Shown here piece by piece: positions 21,461 through 32,907 of a DNA stretch of 64,000 bases. The notes below the pieces were generated by a model, which was not told where the DNA came from, did no database searches, and was given only the letters and a program-made list of their open reading frames with translations. Within the stretch, counting starts at the first letter, position 1. Each line of letters begins with the position of its first letter. This DNA comes from Pisaster brevispinus (Eukaryota > Echinodermata > Asteroidea > Forcipulatida > Asteriidae): positions 1 to 64,000 of the forward strand of contig JAMKCF010000159.1 in the NCBI GenBank assembly GCA_023634235.1, written 5' to 3'. The position numbers and the translations under genes are program-made.

Positions 21461-23075
21461 ATCCCCTGGGAATGAGGTTGAGACTGATTCCGCTCGACTC
21501 GGGGAACATTAAGCCAGCCAAGGCGCGCTTTCTATGCTGTGTGTTTTATGGCTATGGAGGGTTGGATACGTTTGAGTGGCTGCAAGTTTCTTGTTGAATG
21601 GTTGCAGAGCACGTGAAGTAGCCTACCTCCATTGACCTTGATAGGTAAGCATATAATTTAGTGAAAAATAACCAGAACTTAGGGAGATAAATTGGTGGCG
21701 GGCAGCGGAAAATTTGCCGTCATACATGTATCAATCCATCGCACCCACCCCTGGCCTGTTTTCTTAGAACTTGGAATTGGATAGAGATTTAGTAGAAGTT
21801 AAAAATATCCAAGGTCTCCATGGAAATACATGTCAAAAGGGAATGAAGGCGACCTATTGCTGTTTTGATAAAGTTTCACTGAAGTGGTATGAAAACCATG
21901 ATGCTAGAAGCAGTTTTACAGTATTTTAATTTTTTTTAACAATGTCCTAGGCTCCTAGCTACAGGGCAGGGGTACAGCTACAGTAAAGTACAGTACTTAC
22001 ATTGTTAATGTTAGTACTAACATTACAATAACATGACTAACAACAATGAGTTCTCTAGTCACTAGCAATGTACTTATGTCACCCCTGGCCTTACAAAAGT
22101 TCTGCCTTATGATTGGTTTAGAGCCTGTCGCATGCCTTTTTAAAAAACTAGAAACCGCGCGAACGCAACATTCAATATACCCAGCGAACAATGTACTATC
22201 ACATAATACAGTACTAAGCATCAATCTTGGTACCTTGGCTTCTGGCCACAATGTATGTATGGGGTGTTATAAAACAAACATTGACTGCTTTACTCGCGCT
22301 ATGATGGTTAAAACTTGGTTACGACTCTTTGATGATCCCCAGAGTGGTATATTTTCCTGAGGCTTTGCCTTGAGAAAACAGAACGCACGAGCATCATCTT
22401 AGGAGTCATAGGTTTAACCATAGCACTTGAAGCAGTCAATATTACCTTGCCTTGTTAACTTATTTTTTACTGCAAATAGTGACTATTGACATGTCAGTGC
22501 CAAAAAGGGGTCGCAATTATCGTAACCCTCTATCCTCCCGCCACACCCAAACCCTGGTCTGTGACCATTGGGAGGATGGAGACGGACTCATCTCAACTAA
22601 GCCAAAAGCTGTTCTAAAAAGAAGGATTAGCCTGAGCGGGTTTAAAGTTAATCAGAATAAATTCAGGAATCAACCAGTGCTCTCACTCCAGTTTATTATA
22701 AAGGTCATCTATAAGAAAAGCACATTAGCTAGCTAAGTACAAACTTGCTTTGCAATTTGTCTCTTGGTCTGTTCAGTTGAAAAGTTTAAAATACACTTAT
22801 TCACTTCCCATTTTTTTTAAATAAAACATTCCCCCACCGAAAAAAATTGAACTTGCCACCTAAGCGTATCATCTCAACTGAATAATGTTTCGAACTATCA
22901 AGTTTCAATTTTTTTAAAGGTACTTTTGATGAATCTTTGTAAAGTGTGGTAGTTGAACAATTAAAACAATTTTAACCTCAATCTTTTTTTTTTCACAACA
23001 GGTGTTGTTCCTATGCAAAAACATATCCTTACTTGGATGATGGGCTGGTTTTGATACAGAGAGCTACATAAAACT

Positions 23076-23537
23076 ATGGGTCATCACAAAAAACATTGTG
23101 TCATCTCATATAGACAAAAACGGAGAGTGAAGCAGAAAGCCAAATTAAATCAACATAAAAAGCATGACAGAACTGATGCCAGTGCTGTAGCAGGAGATAA
23201 GAAGAGTACAAGTACATACATTAGTGGATCATCTCATCCCCCTTGTTTGGACTTGGGCAAGAGAGGATCATCTCGCCTCTTTTCAGACTCGGACAGTAGT
23301 TCATCTAACCCCCCTTTTTCAGAGTCAGGAAGTAATGGATCATCTTACCCTCCCTTTGCAGACTCGAGCAGTAGTGGATCATCTCACTACCCCATTTCAG
23401 ACTCCTGCTCTAATTCTTCAATTGGTAAATGTCGAAGTGAATCAACATTAACCAACAGGTGGAAGTGTGTTGTTGAGAATGATCCACTTTATTTGAAAAT
23501 GAGGGAGTTTCAACTTCTGAAATACAGACTTAAAAAG
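23076..23537 (+). CDS. Small serine-rich hypothetical gene, exon 1
   Basis: Starts ATGGGTCATCAC and encodes a basic N terminus (RQKRRVKQKAKLNQHKKH), then four or five imperfect repeats of about 20 residues rich in Ser and Pro (SSNPPFSES, SSYPPFADS, SSHYPISDS), then a compact segment (RWKCVVENDPLYLKMREFQL). The donor GTAAATTT at 23538 follows a phase 0 Lys codon. Read through, the frame ends at 23627, but splicing to 24083 gives a better helical end. I do not recognise the family. The Ser-rich repeats recall gene 1's tract but share no clear sequence with it. Confidence 0.45.
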
Positions 23538-24082
23538 GTAAATTTAACTGGGTCTGTTCTTCTCAAGGGAATCTTCAGCTGTCAAACAAAGCATTCCGCA
23601 AAGTTTTTGAGAATGCTACATATTTAGTTGTAAATCTTGGCATTAGGTCAAGAGTTCAGTACTCTACAAAATGTTTCACACCACTTTGTCATTTATTCAA
23701 AGAGAGGTTTAATGGGGGAAAGGGTCCAATGTACATGTACGTGTACTGGTTTTTGAAATGTATGAGTCAGCATTGGTTTTGGGAAGAATGCATTCATTCC
23801 AATCATTTCGATTTCCAAATGCTTCTCAGTTATTTTGAACACGTTGTTGCCATGTTTTATTTTGATTTTTCAGTCAAAATCAATTATGCTGTTGTGGTGT
23901 TGGTGATACTATCTCAAAATACAACATTTAATGTACTACAGAACTACAAATGTATACACAGGGATATTGGTTCAAGTGTCACAATGCAAACAGCTTCCAG
24001 CAGACCTTTTTTACAAAAGCTGTATCACACCTTTTACATTTTATTTTAACCACCTTGTTTCATTTAATTTGTGTGTTTACAG

Positions 24083-24112
24083 ATTACCAAGGAGACATTC
24101 CAGGACAATTAA
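24083..24112 (+). CDS. Small serine-rich hypothetical gene, exon 2
   Basis: Acceptor TTGTGTGTTTACAG before 24083. In phase 0 it adds ITKETFQDN and stops at 24110-24112, extending ...LLKYRLKK into a plausible amphipathic helix. AATAAA words at about 24198 and 24227 could serve as poly(A) signals. An alternative frame is open to 24231 but does not match the phase of exon 1. Confidence 0.35.
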   Translation: MTKETFQDN

Positions 24113-24139
24113 CAATTGTTCAAGTGATGTGTCCACTCA

Positions 24140-24830
24140 CACTGCAGGTGGCAGGAGTCAATCAATCCAACAGATCAAGAGTTTTGTTTGAAAATAAAAC
24201 TAGTAAAGGCAGAAGGTTTTTAAGTAAATAAAACATCAATCCAAGAAATGGCTCGGTCAGTACTTTAGTCTGGAGCTAATTTCCTTGATAATTTTTACTG
24301 TACTAATTTAAATAACTTTCCACATTATGGGTTGAACGATTGTCAAGATCCTGGGACTCTGTGCTGGAGTGCAGGTGAGTACATTTGTACAATCCTGGGA
24401 ACTCTTGCAACGAAGCAGGTGACTGGAGTCGATCAATCCAACAGATCAAGGATTTTGTTTGAAAATAAAACTAGTGAAAGCAGAAGGTTTTTAAGTAAAT
24501 AAAACATCAATCCAAGAAATGGCTCGGTCAGTACTTTAGTCTAGTATTAATTTCCTTGATACACCTTGCTGTACCAAATTTGGTAATTTTCTACATTTCG
24601 GTTGAAAGATTGTCAAGATCCTGGGACTCTGTGCTGGAGTGCAGGTGAGTACATTTGTACAATCCTGGGAACTCTTGCAACGAAGCAGGTGACTGGAGTC
24701 GATCAATCCAGCAGAGCAAGGTTTTGTTTAAAAATGAAACTAGTAAAGACAGAAGATTTCAAAGTATTAAATTAAAACATAAATCCAAGAAAGGGCTTGA
24801 TCAGTACTTTAGTCTGATATTTGTGTCTCA
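24140..24830. repeat. Three tandem copies of a 270-bp unit
   Basis: Units recur at 24151, 24421 and 24691 (GGAGTCGATCAATCC..., then GAAAATAAAACTAGT, then CAAGAAATGGCTCGG). The first copy overlaps the presumed 3' UTR of the small serine-rich gene, so the poly(A) region has been amplified in tandem. Confidence 0.8.
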
Positions 24831-24844
24831 TTATGTATAAATAT

Positions 24845-25269
24845 TAAAATAACTATTAAATGTCTCCTTTATGTGTGAATGTTAAACTAGTTATTGTGTC
24901 TCCTTAATGTATGAATGTTTAACCAGTTATTAAATCTGTCTCCTTAATGCTTGAATGTTTAATCAGTTATTAAATGTGTCTCCTTAATGTATGAATGTTT
25001 AACCAGTTATTAAATTTGTCTCCTTAATGTATGATTGTTTAACCAGTTATTAAATGTGTCTCCTTAATGCATGAATGTTCAACCAGTTATTAAATGTGTC
25101 TCCTTAATGTATGAATGTTCAACCAGTTATTAAATGTGTCTCCTTAATATATGAATGTTCAACCAGTTATTAAATGTGTCTCCTTAATGTATGAATGTTC
25201 AACCAGTTATTAAATCTGTCTCCTTAATGTATGAATGTTCAACCAGTTATTAAATGTGTCTCTTTAATG
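24845..25269. repeat. 40-bp minisatellite array (largest block)
   Basis: About ten copies of TGTCTCCTTAATGTATGAAT + GTTCAACCAGTTATTAAATG with perfect 40-bp spacing. It is the same family as the blocks in gene 1's intron 6, about 12 kb away. It is interrupted at 25270 by a small hAT-like element, after which remnants of the unit continue. Confidence 0.9.
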
Positions 25270-25426
25270 CAGTTGCGTAACTAAGGTAATTTTTTAGGGG
25301 GGGGGGGGGACCTGTGGCAAATCAATTATAGATTCCATTTGCACTTTTTACAAAACTGGATCTTGATAATGGCGGGTTCAAAATTGCGGGGGGGGGGGGG
25401 GGCACTGACCCCTGGTTACGCTACTG
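25270..25426. mobile_element. 157-bp hAT-like MITE inserted in the minisatellite
   Basis: Ends CAGTTGCGTAACTAAGG / GGTTACGCTACTG, flanked by 8-bp near-repeats CTTTAATG (25262-25269) and CCTTAATG (25427-25434). Eight-bp duplications are typical of hAT. Two G runs lie inside. Related fragment at 1285-1465. Confidence 0.65.
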
Positions 25427-26071
25427 CCTTAATGTATGAATATTCAGTTTACCAAATGTGTCTCATGCCACGTCACCATTCCCCCAGGTTGACGATGATA
25501 AAACAAGTTTCTCCTTCATGCTTTTGACATGAAACGTAAGGCGCAAAATTTAAATATAACACAATATATCAAGGGAATTTTTTTTTTTTTTACCGCACTT
25601 CACAACACGTGCAACATGCACAAGATCCAACAGGTGTTGTGTATCTTCTTACATTTTACATTTCTCGAATCCCACCTTCAAAGGTCATGACTTTTCCTTA
25701 AAGAAACCGCAAATGATTACAGAATACTTTTTGTGTGTAAAAGTTATAATTTGCTTCAATTAAAAAGGAATAAGGGGACGGTCTCCCAAGTGAATTTAAG
25801 CATAGTCTCCAAAAGTACCCTCATAGTGTATGACAAACGTTAGGGAGACAAAATCGGCTGCACAAAATTGTTATATCTTAAAGGTTTTGCGCGAATTTGC
25901 ATTTTTTAGATGACATTAATAGATATTAGAATTTTCAACTATTCTCATATAAAAATCGTTAATTCTATTAATCAGTGAACAAAATATGGGATGATATGAG
26001 AAATGTCTCCCAAAGGTTTGTTTGATTAGATGTCTCCCAAGGGTACCATTTACGATTATTATTATTATTAT

Positions 26072-26172
26072 NNNNNNNNNNNNNNNNNNNNNNNNNNNNN
26101 NNNNNNNNNNNNNNNNNNNNNNNNNNNNNNNNNNNNNNNNNNNNNNNNNNNNNNNNNNNNNNNNNNNNNNNN
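26072..26172. other. Assembly gap (101 N)
   Basis: A run of N flanked by ATT/TTA microsatellite on both sides. The true length is unknown. Apparent ORFs across it are meaningless. Confidence 0.99.
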
Positions 26173-29100
26173 TTATTATTATTATTATCCTGAATGCTGC
26201 AATAGGGCAACAAAATGTGTTGGAAATTGCTACAACTGGGCGACACATATTAAAAGGGCGACTTTTTGCTGTCGCCCTATTACTTAAAATAAACAATATG
26301 CTACTATAACAAAGGAATAATACTTTTCCAAATGCCCCCTCATATACACCATGACATAAATACTATAATTTAACTGCATTGGGAGGATTCCTTTGAATAA
26401 TATTTTTTTAATGATAATTTGAACTAAACACCGGTTATGTTATGCCTCACTTGAAATTGCAATATTTGGGTGACAGTTGATTTTCTGGGAATAATTTATT
26501 AACTACCAGTGTTTTTTCCTGCGCATTTTCACCAGTACCTTTTACTTCAATTTTTTTGACCTGGTTAGAATTAAGTCGTGTTAAACTGAATAATAATATT
26601 GAAATTTATATTTCCAAAATGTGTACACAATTTATATTTACCGTTAAAATGTATAATAGCGCCCTCAGTCGAGGCAATTGGTGCAGTTTCAGTAAAGTCC
26701 AATAGGTTTTCACTTGGCATGGTTTTATCAATTGTCCGTGAATTTAAAAAAGCCATAGGTACATTACTGCATAAATGCGGTCATTTCTAATGCAAATCAC
26801 ATCAACAAAGAGCATGAAAGCAGTGAAATGCAAGAATAATGATAATCGTCGAACGTTGATGATCGCCAGGCGTCTTCAGCGCAAGACTAGTCACTTTTTG
26901 CATTATGATCGTGCGTCAAGTTAGTTTTAAGTGATGCGGGGGGGGGGGGGGGGCGGGGGCGGTAGCCTTTATTGCAAGACTGTCTTAAGAACACTGACAC
27001 GGAGTTGGGGAGTCCGTCCACTGACCGTCCACTAGCAATGTATGTGGGTGACGTGAGACCAAAGTGGTCCCAATGTTCGAAAGCGCGCGAGACTTGCTGA
27101 AAAATTACAGACTCTGCGCGCGGACTTCGGGCAAAGGGATCGCGCAGGCGGGGTGGGGTACGCACAGACATGTCTGTGGGGGTTACGTATCGCTACCAAC
27201 GCGCCACCAATGTTGAAAACAATCTCACTCGACTCTCTACGCGGCGCGGTATACCTGGACGAGTCCATTATCTTTAAATGTTGTAAATACACTGTTTTTT
27301 ACACTAGAGAACTGCCGTCAATGCTTTTATGTGTGTGTATATAACTGCACCAGTAGATTAATAATTCAACAAGCAGCATTATATTTAGCTTAAACGACAT
27401 TTTTTTTCCATTTAAGATCGTTGCCTCACGAATATAAATATTACCTACGGCAAATGCACCCCTTCCGTCAACCAACGAAAACTACTGCGATCCTGGATTC
27501 AACCGTGAGCATTGGCAGAAACCGTTTTCTAAAAAAGACCACCGATAAAACGTCAATAGAGGATGTACGGAGGGATATTTTTCAAACTTTCAGGGACAAA
27601 AGATATACATGTATCCTTTTAATAATACGTTCAGTGAAAAAAAATAATAAATAAATAAATAATGAACGATAAATATTGTCACATTATCTCAATGTTTGTA
27701 CCACAATGTTTGTAATGAATTTCCCACTTGAACACATTCACTTAGATTAACCGCTGCAATAAGTCAATGGAAAATGACCGGTAATTATTTGTTCCCCTTT
27801 TCACATAAAACTACCAGTGCACCCTTAACACTTGAAATTGCTCGTAAAAACCACACTGAAGTTGTGTTTTCAGTGCTGAAAGAGAGAGCATTTCAACAGA
27901 AAATGAATGGTTTTATGTTTCTTTCTTAATAGTAATCACCACTTTTAAAAATGCAGTGTACCCAAATTGCGTTTGCAAATGATTGCGCAATACCGCTTTA
28001 TGGTCATTTCAATAGTTGAAAAAAAATCATATCTTATGAAATGCATAAGTTCACAACTAATACGTCATATAAAAGGGCTTAACACACTCCATACAAGTTG
28101 CATGACCCCGATTCGACTTTGCCTTCCGGTCGAAACCGGAAGTTGTAGTGAAAAAATTCCCGGGTCTCGTATTGGGGTCTGCAAACAATAATGATCTGGA
28201 ATTTGGATGAAAAGGTAATTTCCCAAAAATTGAATTAAAATATTTATACCTGGTTCCAAGAAAACATGAAAAGTTAACTGGAAGGTTGTGATGTTTATGG
28301 TTGGATGCAAGCGGGTAGTAAGCTTAGATAAGGGCTATTATTAGGTAAAGGGGCAAGCTTGAAGTTTGCGAAAGGATAAAGTAAAGAGAGAATATGGTTT
28401 CTTTATGAAATAAAGTTCGAACCCTTCTAGGCCTTCAAATTTAAAGAGTAATGACGTCGCAACAGCGCATTTTCATGACAAGTTTAAAAATGTATAATTT
28501 CGCTAAAACCTATTGAAGTTCAAAAAGGTTTAAATTTAGCCACATACTTATAAATCTCAATGTCTGGCTGGATAAAAAATAAGGTATGACGTCATAAAAA
28601 GCTACTTCATTGTTTTCAAATAAGGCTTTATAGAACATGCTTCCAAGCAACAGTAATTGGGTTTACTTTTGTTGTCCCTAATGACCCGCTTGTCGTTGTT
28701 CCCATGTTTGGTTTTTCTTCCAACGTTTATTAATATTAGTTTTGTTCTTCCCCCACCCTCATTCACTCAATCCATAAACCATAAACATCGCAACCTTCCA
28801 GTTAACTTTTCATTGGTTTTTTTAAACCAGAATTTTAATTCATACATTTCACCAACTCTGCTAATTAAACTTGTCTAAACTGGACACCGTGTTTGTGTTT
28901 CAACAAAAAGTTATGTCTTTTTTTTTCTTTTGATCCCACAGTAGCCTCTATTTTTCGAACCACCTTGGTCAAGTCAACTAGGTAATTATGGCTAAAACAA
29001 AGGAAATGTTGTCCAAGCGTCGGACAAGGGCCACCGACTGACAAGTCAAGGTTGGAGTTAGAGTCGGGTTAATGTTGAGGATTAGAGTGAAAGTTAGAGT

Positions 29101-29397
29101 GAGGGGTTAGAGTTACAGTTGTTTAGTAAAGTAAGGGTTGGAGTAGTAAAAGTTAGAGTGAGGGTTTAGAGCTAGAGCTAAGATTTAAGAGGTGGGAGCG
29201 GGGTCAAATCTATCTTTGAATTAGTATTGCAATCACCATTATTTACAGTCCATTGATGCCAATCACGGCGAATCATTTGTCATAATTTTCTTAAACTGTT
29301 AAAACAAGAACACTTTTAGGAACACAATGAAATTTTGTACTGAGAACGTGTAAATATACTGAAAAGTTTAACATAATACAATTGCTAAAAGCATTAT
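26173..29397. other. Intergenic stretch with minor repeats
   Basis: No convincing gene. Notable: a G run at about 26938-26956, a CpG-rich patch at 27050-27260, an unassigned open stretch at 27421-27600 after a possible acceptor, a repeat segment at about 28080-28450 related to 41090-41260 (CTTCCGGT...ACCGGAAG hairpin and TATGAAATAAAGTTCGA), and an irregular GTTAGAG-rich tract at 29040-29185. Confidence 0.4.
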
Positions 29398-29619
29398 CTA
29401 TACAATGCCACAGATGTGGCACTTGTATGGGCCGTGGCGAACCATCTCTTGGTATCGCATTGCGTGTGTGAAGTGCGGCATTATGTAGTGCCTTACACAG
29501 TGGTGGCATAGGTAGTGGCCACACTTCATCTTAAAAACCGCCCTGAAAGGAGAATTGTTAGGGTGATTTACACAACATGTTCTTCGTTTCCTCGCCTTTT
29601 GCTCATCGACCGACTGCAT
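29398..29619 (-). CDS. Small RING-like zinc-binding protein (73 aa)
   Basis: A single-exon reading frame encodes KRRTCCVNH, then KMKCGHYLCHHCVRHYI and YKCHICGIV, stopping right after the last Cys pair. The CGHxxCxxC and CxxC spacing is RING-like, but the first Cys pair is irregular (CCVNH). RING domains usually act as E3 ubiquitin ligase modules; no function can be assigned here. A possible acceptor (TCTCCTTTCAG) inside the frame means the start is uncertain. A GC-rich patch (GGGCGCGCGCGCTGC) lies about 70 bp upstream. Confidence 0.4.
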   Translation of the reverse strand: MQSVDEQKARKRRTCCVNHPNNSPFRAVFKMKCGHYLCHHCVRHYIMPHFTHAMRYQEMVRHGPYKCHICGIV

Positions 29620-29709
29620 GGTGAAAGTTATAATGTGTGGTCGTCGTCGAAGCGAACCGATCGCGTCACTTTTGAAAACTCTTGAGGGCGCGCGCGCTGC
29701 TAAACGTCT

Positions 29710-30728
29710 GGGCCCAATTTATGATAAAACATGTAAAGCCGTTTTGTCCTTACGGAGACGTCCCTTAGCAGAATTTCTATTTCATAAAGCTGTTTACCAT
29801 AAGCAAGGGTAAATGCTGGCTAATCCGCGGTTAGCACACGAGTGACGTAACTAAAGCAAATCCATGGTGAACGTGCATGCGCGCCTAAAAATTTCCTCTT
29901 ACTTGAGAAATCATTTTTAGTGGTGAAATACGTTTATGCTTACGCACATTTTTTCTGCTACAGTAAGCACAAAAGTTTGCTTACCGGTAAAAGGCCCCAA
30001 CTTCATAGAGCTGCTTAAACACAAAAAGAAGCTAAGCACAACAGAATCATGCTTACCAGAATAAGGTTACCAGCCAAGGCACCATGTCACGTGTACAAAT
30101 GATGACTGGCATCCTGCTTATTTCTGCTAAGCAGAAAAATTTTAAGCAATTTTGTCCGCGCCATTTCCGTTCATAGCGCTGCTTACCGTATAGCACACGG
30201 GGAAAGGCATGCTGACCTTCCGGTGCTTCTGCACGAAAATTAATGACGTAACAATACAAATCCATGGTGAACGCGCAAGATGGCTGCCTAAAACTTTCTA
30301 ACCTGTGAAATACGTTTACACCTTAGCAAATTTTTCTGCTACAGTAAGCACGAAAATTTGCTTACCGTTAAGCAGCTCTATGAAATTGGGCCCAGCTAAT
30401 ACTGTAGCACCCCGCACTAATGACGTCACTTTTGATAAAATACCCGGGCCATAAGCTGTTTACCTGTAAGCAATTTTGTGTGCTTACTACTGTAGCAAAA
30501 AATTGTGCGTAAGCATAAAGTTTTTCACCATGATTTCTCAAGTTAGCAGAAAATTTCTAGGCGCGCATGCACTTTCACCATGGATTTGCTTTAGGTACGT
30601 CACATGTGTGCTAACCGCGGGTTAGCTAGCATTTACCCTTGCTTACGGTAAACAGCTTTATGAAATAGAAATTCTGCTAAGGGACGCTCCGCAAAACGGC
30701 TGCTTACATGTTTTATGAAATTGGGCCC
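29710..30728. mobile_element. Palindromic MITE of the GGGCCCAATTTCAT family (outer, interrupted)
   Basis: Left end GGGCCCAATTTATGATAAAAC and right end ...GTTTTATGAAATTGGGCCC, with arms of about 250 bp that mirror each other (CCGCGGTTAGC, AAGCAAGGGTAAA...). The arms are separated by a second member of the same family (29993-30393), so one element jumped into another. No coding region and no clear target duplication. Confidence 0.7.
29993..30393. mobile_element. Nested GGGCCCAATTTCAT-family MITE (inner)
   Basis: Ends GGCCCCAACTTCATAGAGC / GCTCTATGAAATTGGGCCC. The interior (GGCATGCTGACCTTCCGGTGC..., TACAGTAAGCACGAAAATTT) is homologous over its right half to the element at 36533-36820 in reverse orientation. 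Non-autonomous. Confidence 0.65.
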
Positions 30729-31048
30729 TGGCTGTCAGACCATAGAGACAGGACCACTCTATGGCCGGTCAGACAAACATGCCGCGCCCGGCCCACACTA
30801 CGCGATCACTGCATTTTATCATCGACGCGTAGTAGTACTCTTGTCAGTCGCGAGTAAACATACAATTTGGACGTACACGCGCGTTAGTGAAATTTTACAC
30901 TTTTGTCTGAGATCTGCTGGGTACTTAGCTGCATTTTTGGCATATATTGCGTAATGCTAAAAAAGACCCCGAAAACCAGTGGCTGAAACCCTTCCGCTCG
31001 CTTGTTGTCTGTGAATGTGTCCGGGAAAGTTGTCTGGTAAAAACAAAC

Positions 31049-31342
31049 ATGACAGTGGAGTGTACACTTTTGTATTGGATCCACATAAGTATAGCTGTGG
31101 TGGGAATAATTGCCCTATTGCTAGTGGTCTGTAGCTACGTGACACTTAAGAGACGAATTGTTGCACTTCAGCACGGCATCAATTCAATGGCGAATCGCCT
31201 TCTTCAAGTTGAAGTTCGGCAACCCGCTCCACCCATCTCTCAATCTCATGGCCCTAGGCGCAGGCCTAGGGCTAGGCCGTTGCCCAACTTGTCTGTGCTG
31301 CGGAACCAACAGGCAGGAGAAAACGTGTACACTATCTTTTGA
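31049..31342 (+). CDS. Small single-pass membrane protein (97 aa), hypothetical
   Basis: The start at 31049 is preferred over the upstream in-frame Met because it puts the membrane segment near the N terminus. Order: short polar start (MTVECTLLYW), hydrophobic segment of about 23 residues (ISIAVVGIIALLLVVCSYV), basic stop-transfer LKRRI, an amphipathic stretch, then an Arg/Pro-rich tail. TGA is followed three bases later by GTATGG, a possible donor, so the 3' UTR may be spliced or the true exon may end earlier. Weakly like the ORF at 32675. Family not recognised. Confidence 0.4.
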   Translation: MTVECTLLYWIHISIAVVGIIALLLVVCSYVTLKRRIVALQHGINSMANRLLQVEVRQPAPPISQSHGPRRRPRARPLPNLSVLRNQQAGENVYTIF

Positions 31343-32400
31343 AGGTATGGATATTAATTTATTGTGGTTTTTCCTATATAAACCAAAACGGTGTCACTGA
31401 CACTGACACTGACCGATCTAGTGATTACATCAAAAATGCATCCAAGTACGAAATCTGACATAAAATGCCATTTTTTTTTTTTTTTTTGCCAAACCGAATG
31501 GTCATTATTGTCGTTATAATGCTGGAGACGGCTCTCTCTTAATCAGGGATTTAATTTCTCCGTTTTTATACCCCCCCCCCCCTAAAAAAAATAAATAAAT
31601 AAAATTAAAATAAAAATAAAAATAAATAAAATAATTTTTTATTTTATTAAGACCACAAAAAACATGAAGATAAAACCAAATAGAATGCCGCAGAGTTCAG
31701 ATCAGGGCTTTTATTAAAACAAAGATAAATGCATGTAAGTAGGTAGAATCATACAATTCCAAAGTTGATTTCAGAGTTGCAGAATTAACTTTTTCTGAAA
31801 GAGCTTTCAAAATGCAATTAGATAAGGGGTCTCTTAGCCTCATAGGGCAAGCGGTTCTGAAATTATTGCAATTTTAAAGTCGTTCTTTTTGCCTTAAAAT
31901 TATGCTTGTTTTAGCTTAAATAAATGTGACCACATGCAGTTAAATATGTACAGACATATGGGAATTTTATGCACACTTGATGCAAAGAATAATGACATCG
32001 CTTATTTCAGGAATCATTCTCTGTTTTCGGCAACATGATTTTATAACAAACCAAACTTTCTAAGGACAACTACACCTCGCAATTCTTGTTTTTCTATGTT
32101 TCCAGCTTGTTTTTTTGTACCCTTGTATGTGATATTTCATGTCAAACCTTTTCAAAAAAGGTGGTCACAAAAATGAGGTCATTTTGGGCATGAAAATAGC
32201 GCCACCAACGTCTATGGCGGTGATTCTGCCTAAATTGTAAGTAGGCTTCGAGCTTGCATTTGCAAGTTTTCACCCTTGCAAGCTTTCACGCTTTGCGCTC
32301 ACAGATCAGGGTTTTTTTTTCAACAGCCTATCACATCCCTGGTTAATAGACGTTAGTTTGACGGAGGATCGTATAGCGCCCTCCTTTGACGCGCCAAAAA
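31343..32400. other. Intergenic stretch with low-complexity tracts
   Basis: No gene seen. It holds a T run (31471-31487), a C run (31570-31581) followed by an AAATAAA-rich tract up to about 31650, and otherwise unremarkable AT-rich DNA. Confidence 0.5.
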
Positions 32401-32590
32401 GTTATATATAGCAGTGCCCGACCCATAGGGTCTGCTTGTATCGTAAAAACACTTCTTTCTACCCAAAGTGCACGTAACTGGTTCTCGTTTGACATTGGAA
32501 TGTCAGTTTAGTGAGTAATACTCGACTCGTCCGATCGGCCCAAATTGCGTGCGTGCTCAACATTGTTCAATCCATGGTCAAGATGGCGGA
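32401..32590 (+). promoter_or_regulatory. Possible promoter: TATA-like box and YY1-like site
   Basis: GTTATATATAGCAG at 32401 resembles a TATA box, and CAAGATGGCGG at 32579-32589 matches the YY1 consensus. Both lie within 275 bp upstream of the ATG at 32675, so this may be the promoter and 5' UTR of that ORF. Confidence 0.4.
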
Positions 32591-32674
32591 CACTGTAGCG
32601 CGGGCGGGGGCTTGTGTGAGTGTCGAGCCTCATTTCGGTTATGGCCAAGTTTTGACGCCGTCGTAGATTCAGCA

Positions 32675-32907
32675 ATGAGTTCCGAGTACATTACTCAATT
32701 CAGTGTTTTATACTGTTTCGGTTACTTTTGGTCATTGCTGTGGTTGGGATCTGCTTTGTTATTGACCTCCGTTGGATACACCATACTTGAAAGAAAAGTT
32801 TGCGTGCTGACCAGACAAGTAAATCTACAGACAGTAGGCCTACGTCGCAACCAAGCAGTCTCCAACATGGTACTGCAAAATGACTATGCAATGAACAACG
32901 ACTACAG
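32675..32907 (+). CDS. First exon of a small single-pass membrane protein, hypothetical
   Basis: ATGAGTTCCGAG opens a frame with a hydrophobic segment (FGYFWSLLWLGSALLLTSVG) followed by ILERKVCVL and a polar tail. A donor (AG|GTACTT) at 32908 ends the exon in phase 2; the next exon was not identified. The segment after the membrane helix (ILERKVCVL) resembles LKRRIVAL of the ORF at 31049, so the two may be paralogues about 1.6 kb apart. Read without splicing, the frame ends at 32935. Confidence 0.4.

Noticed and set aside
27032..27292. Minus-strand frame with SSEIVFNIGGALVAIR, resembling the start of a potassium-channel T1 or BTB domain
   Set aside because: Similarity stops after about 15 residues, the rest is Arg/Pro-rich GC sequence, and no further T1 motifs appear in any frame.
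29040..29185. GTTAGAG-rich tract as an interstitial telomere
   Set aside because: The units are irregular and mostly not TTAGGG; low-complexity drift is a simpler reading.
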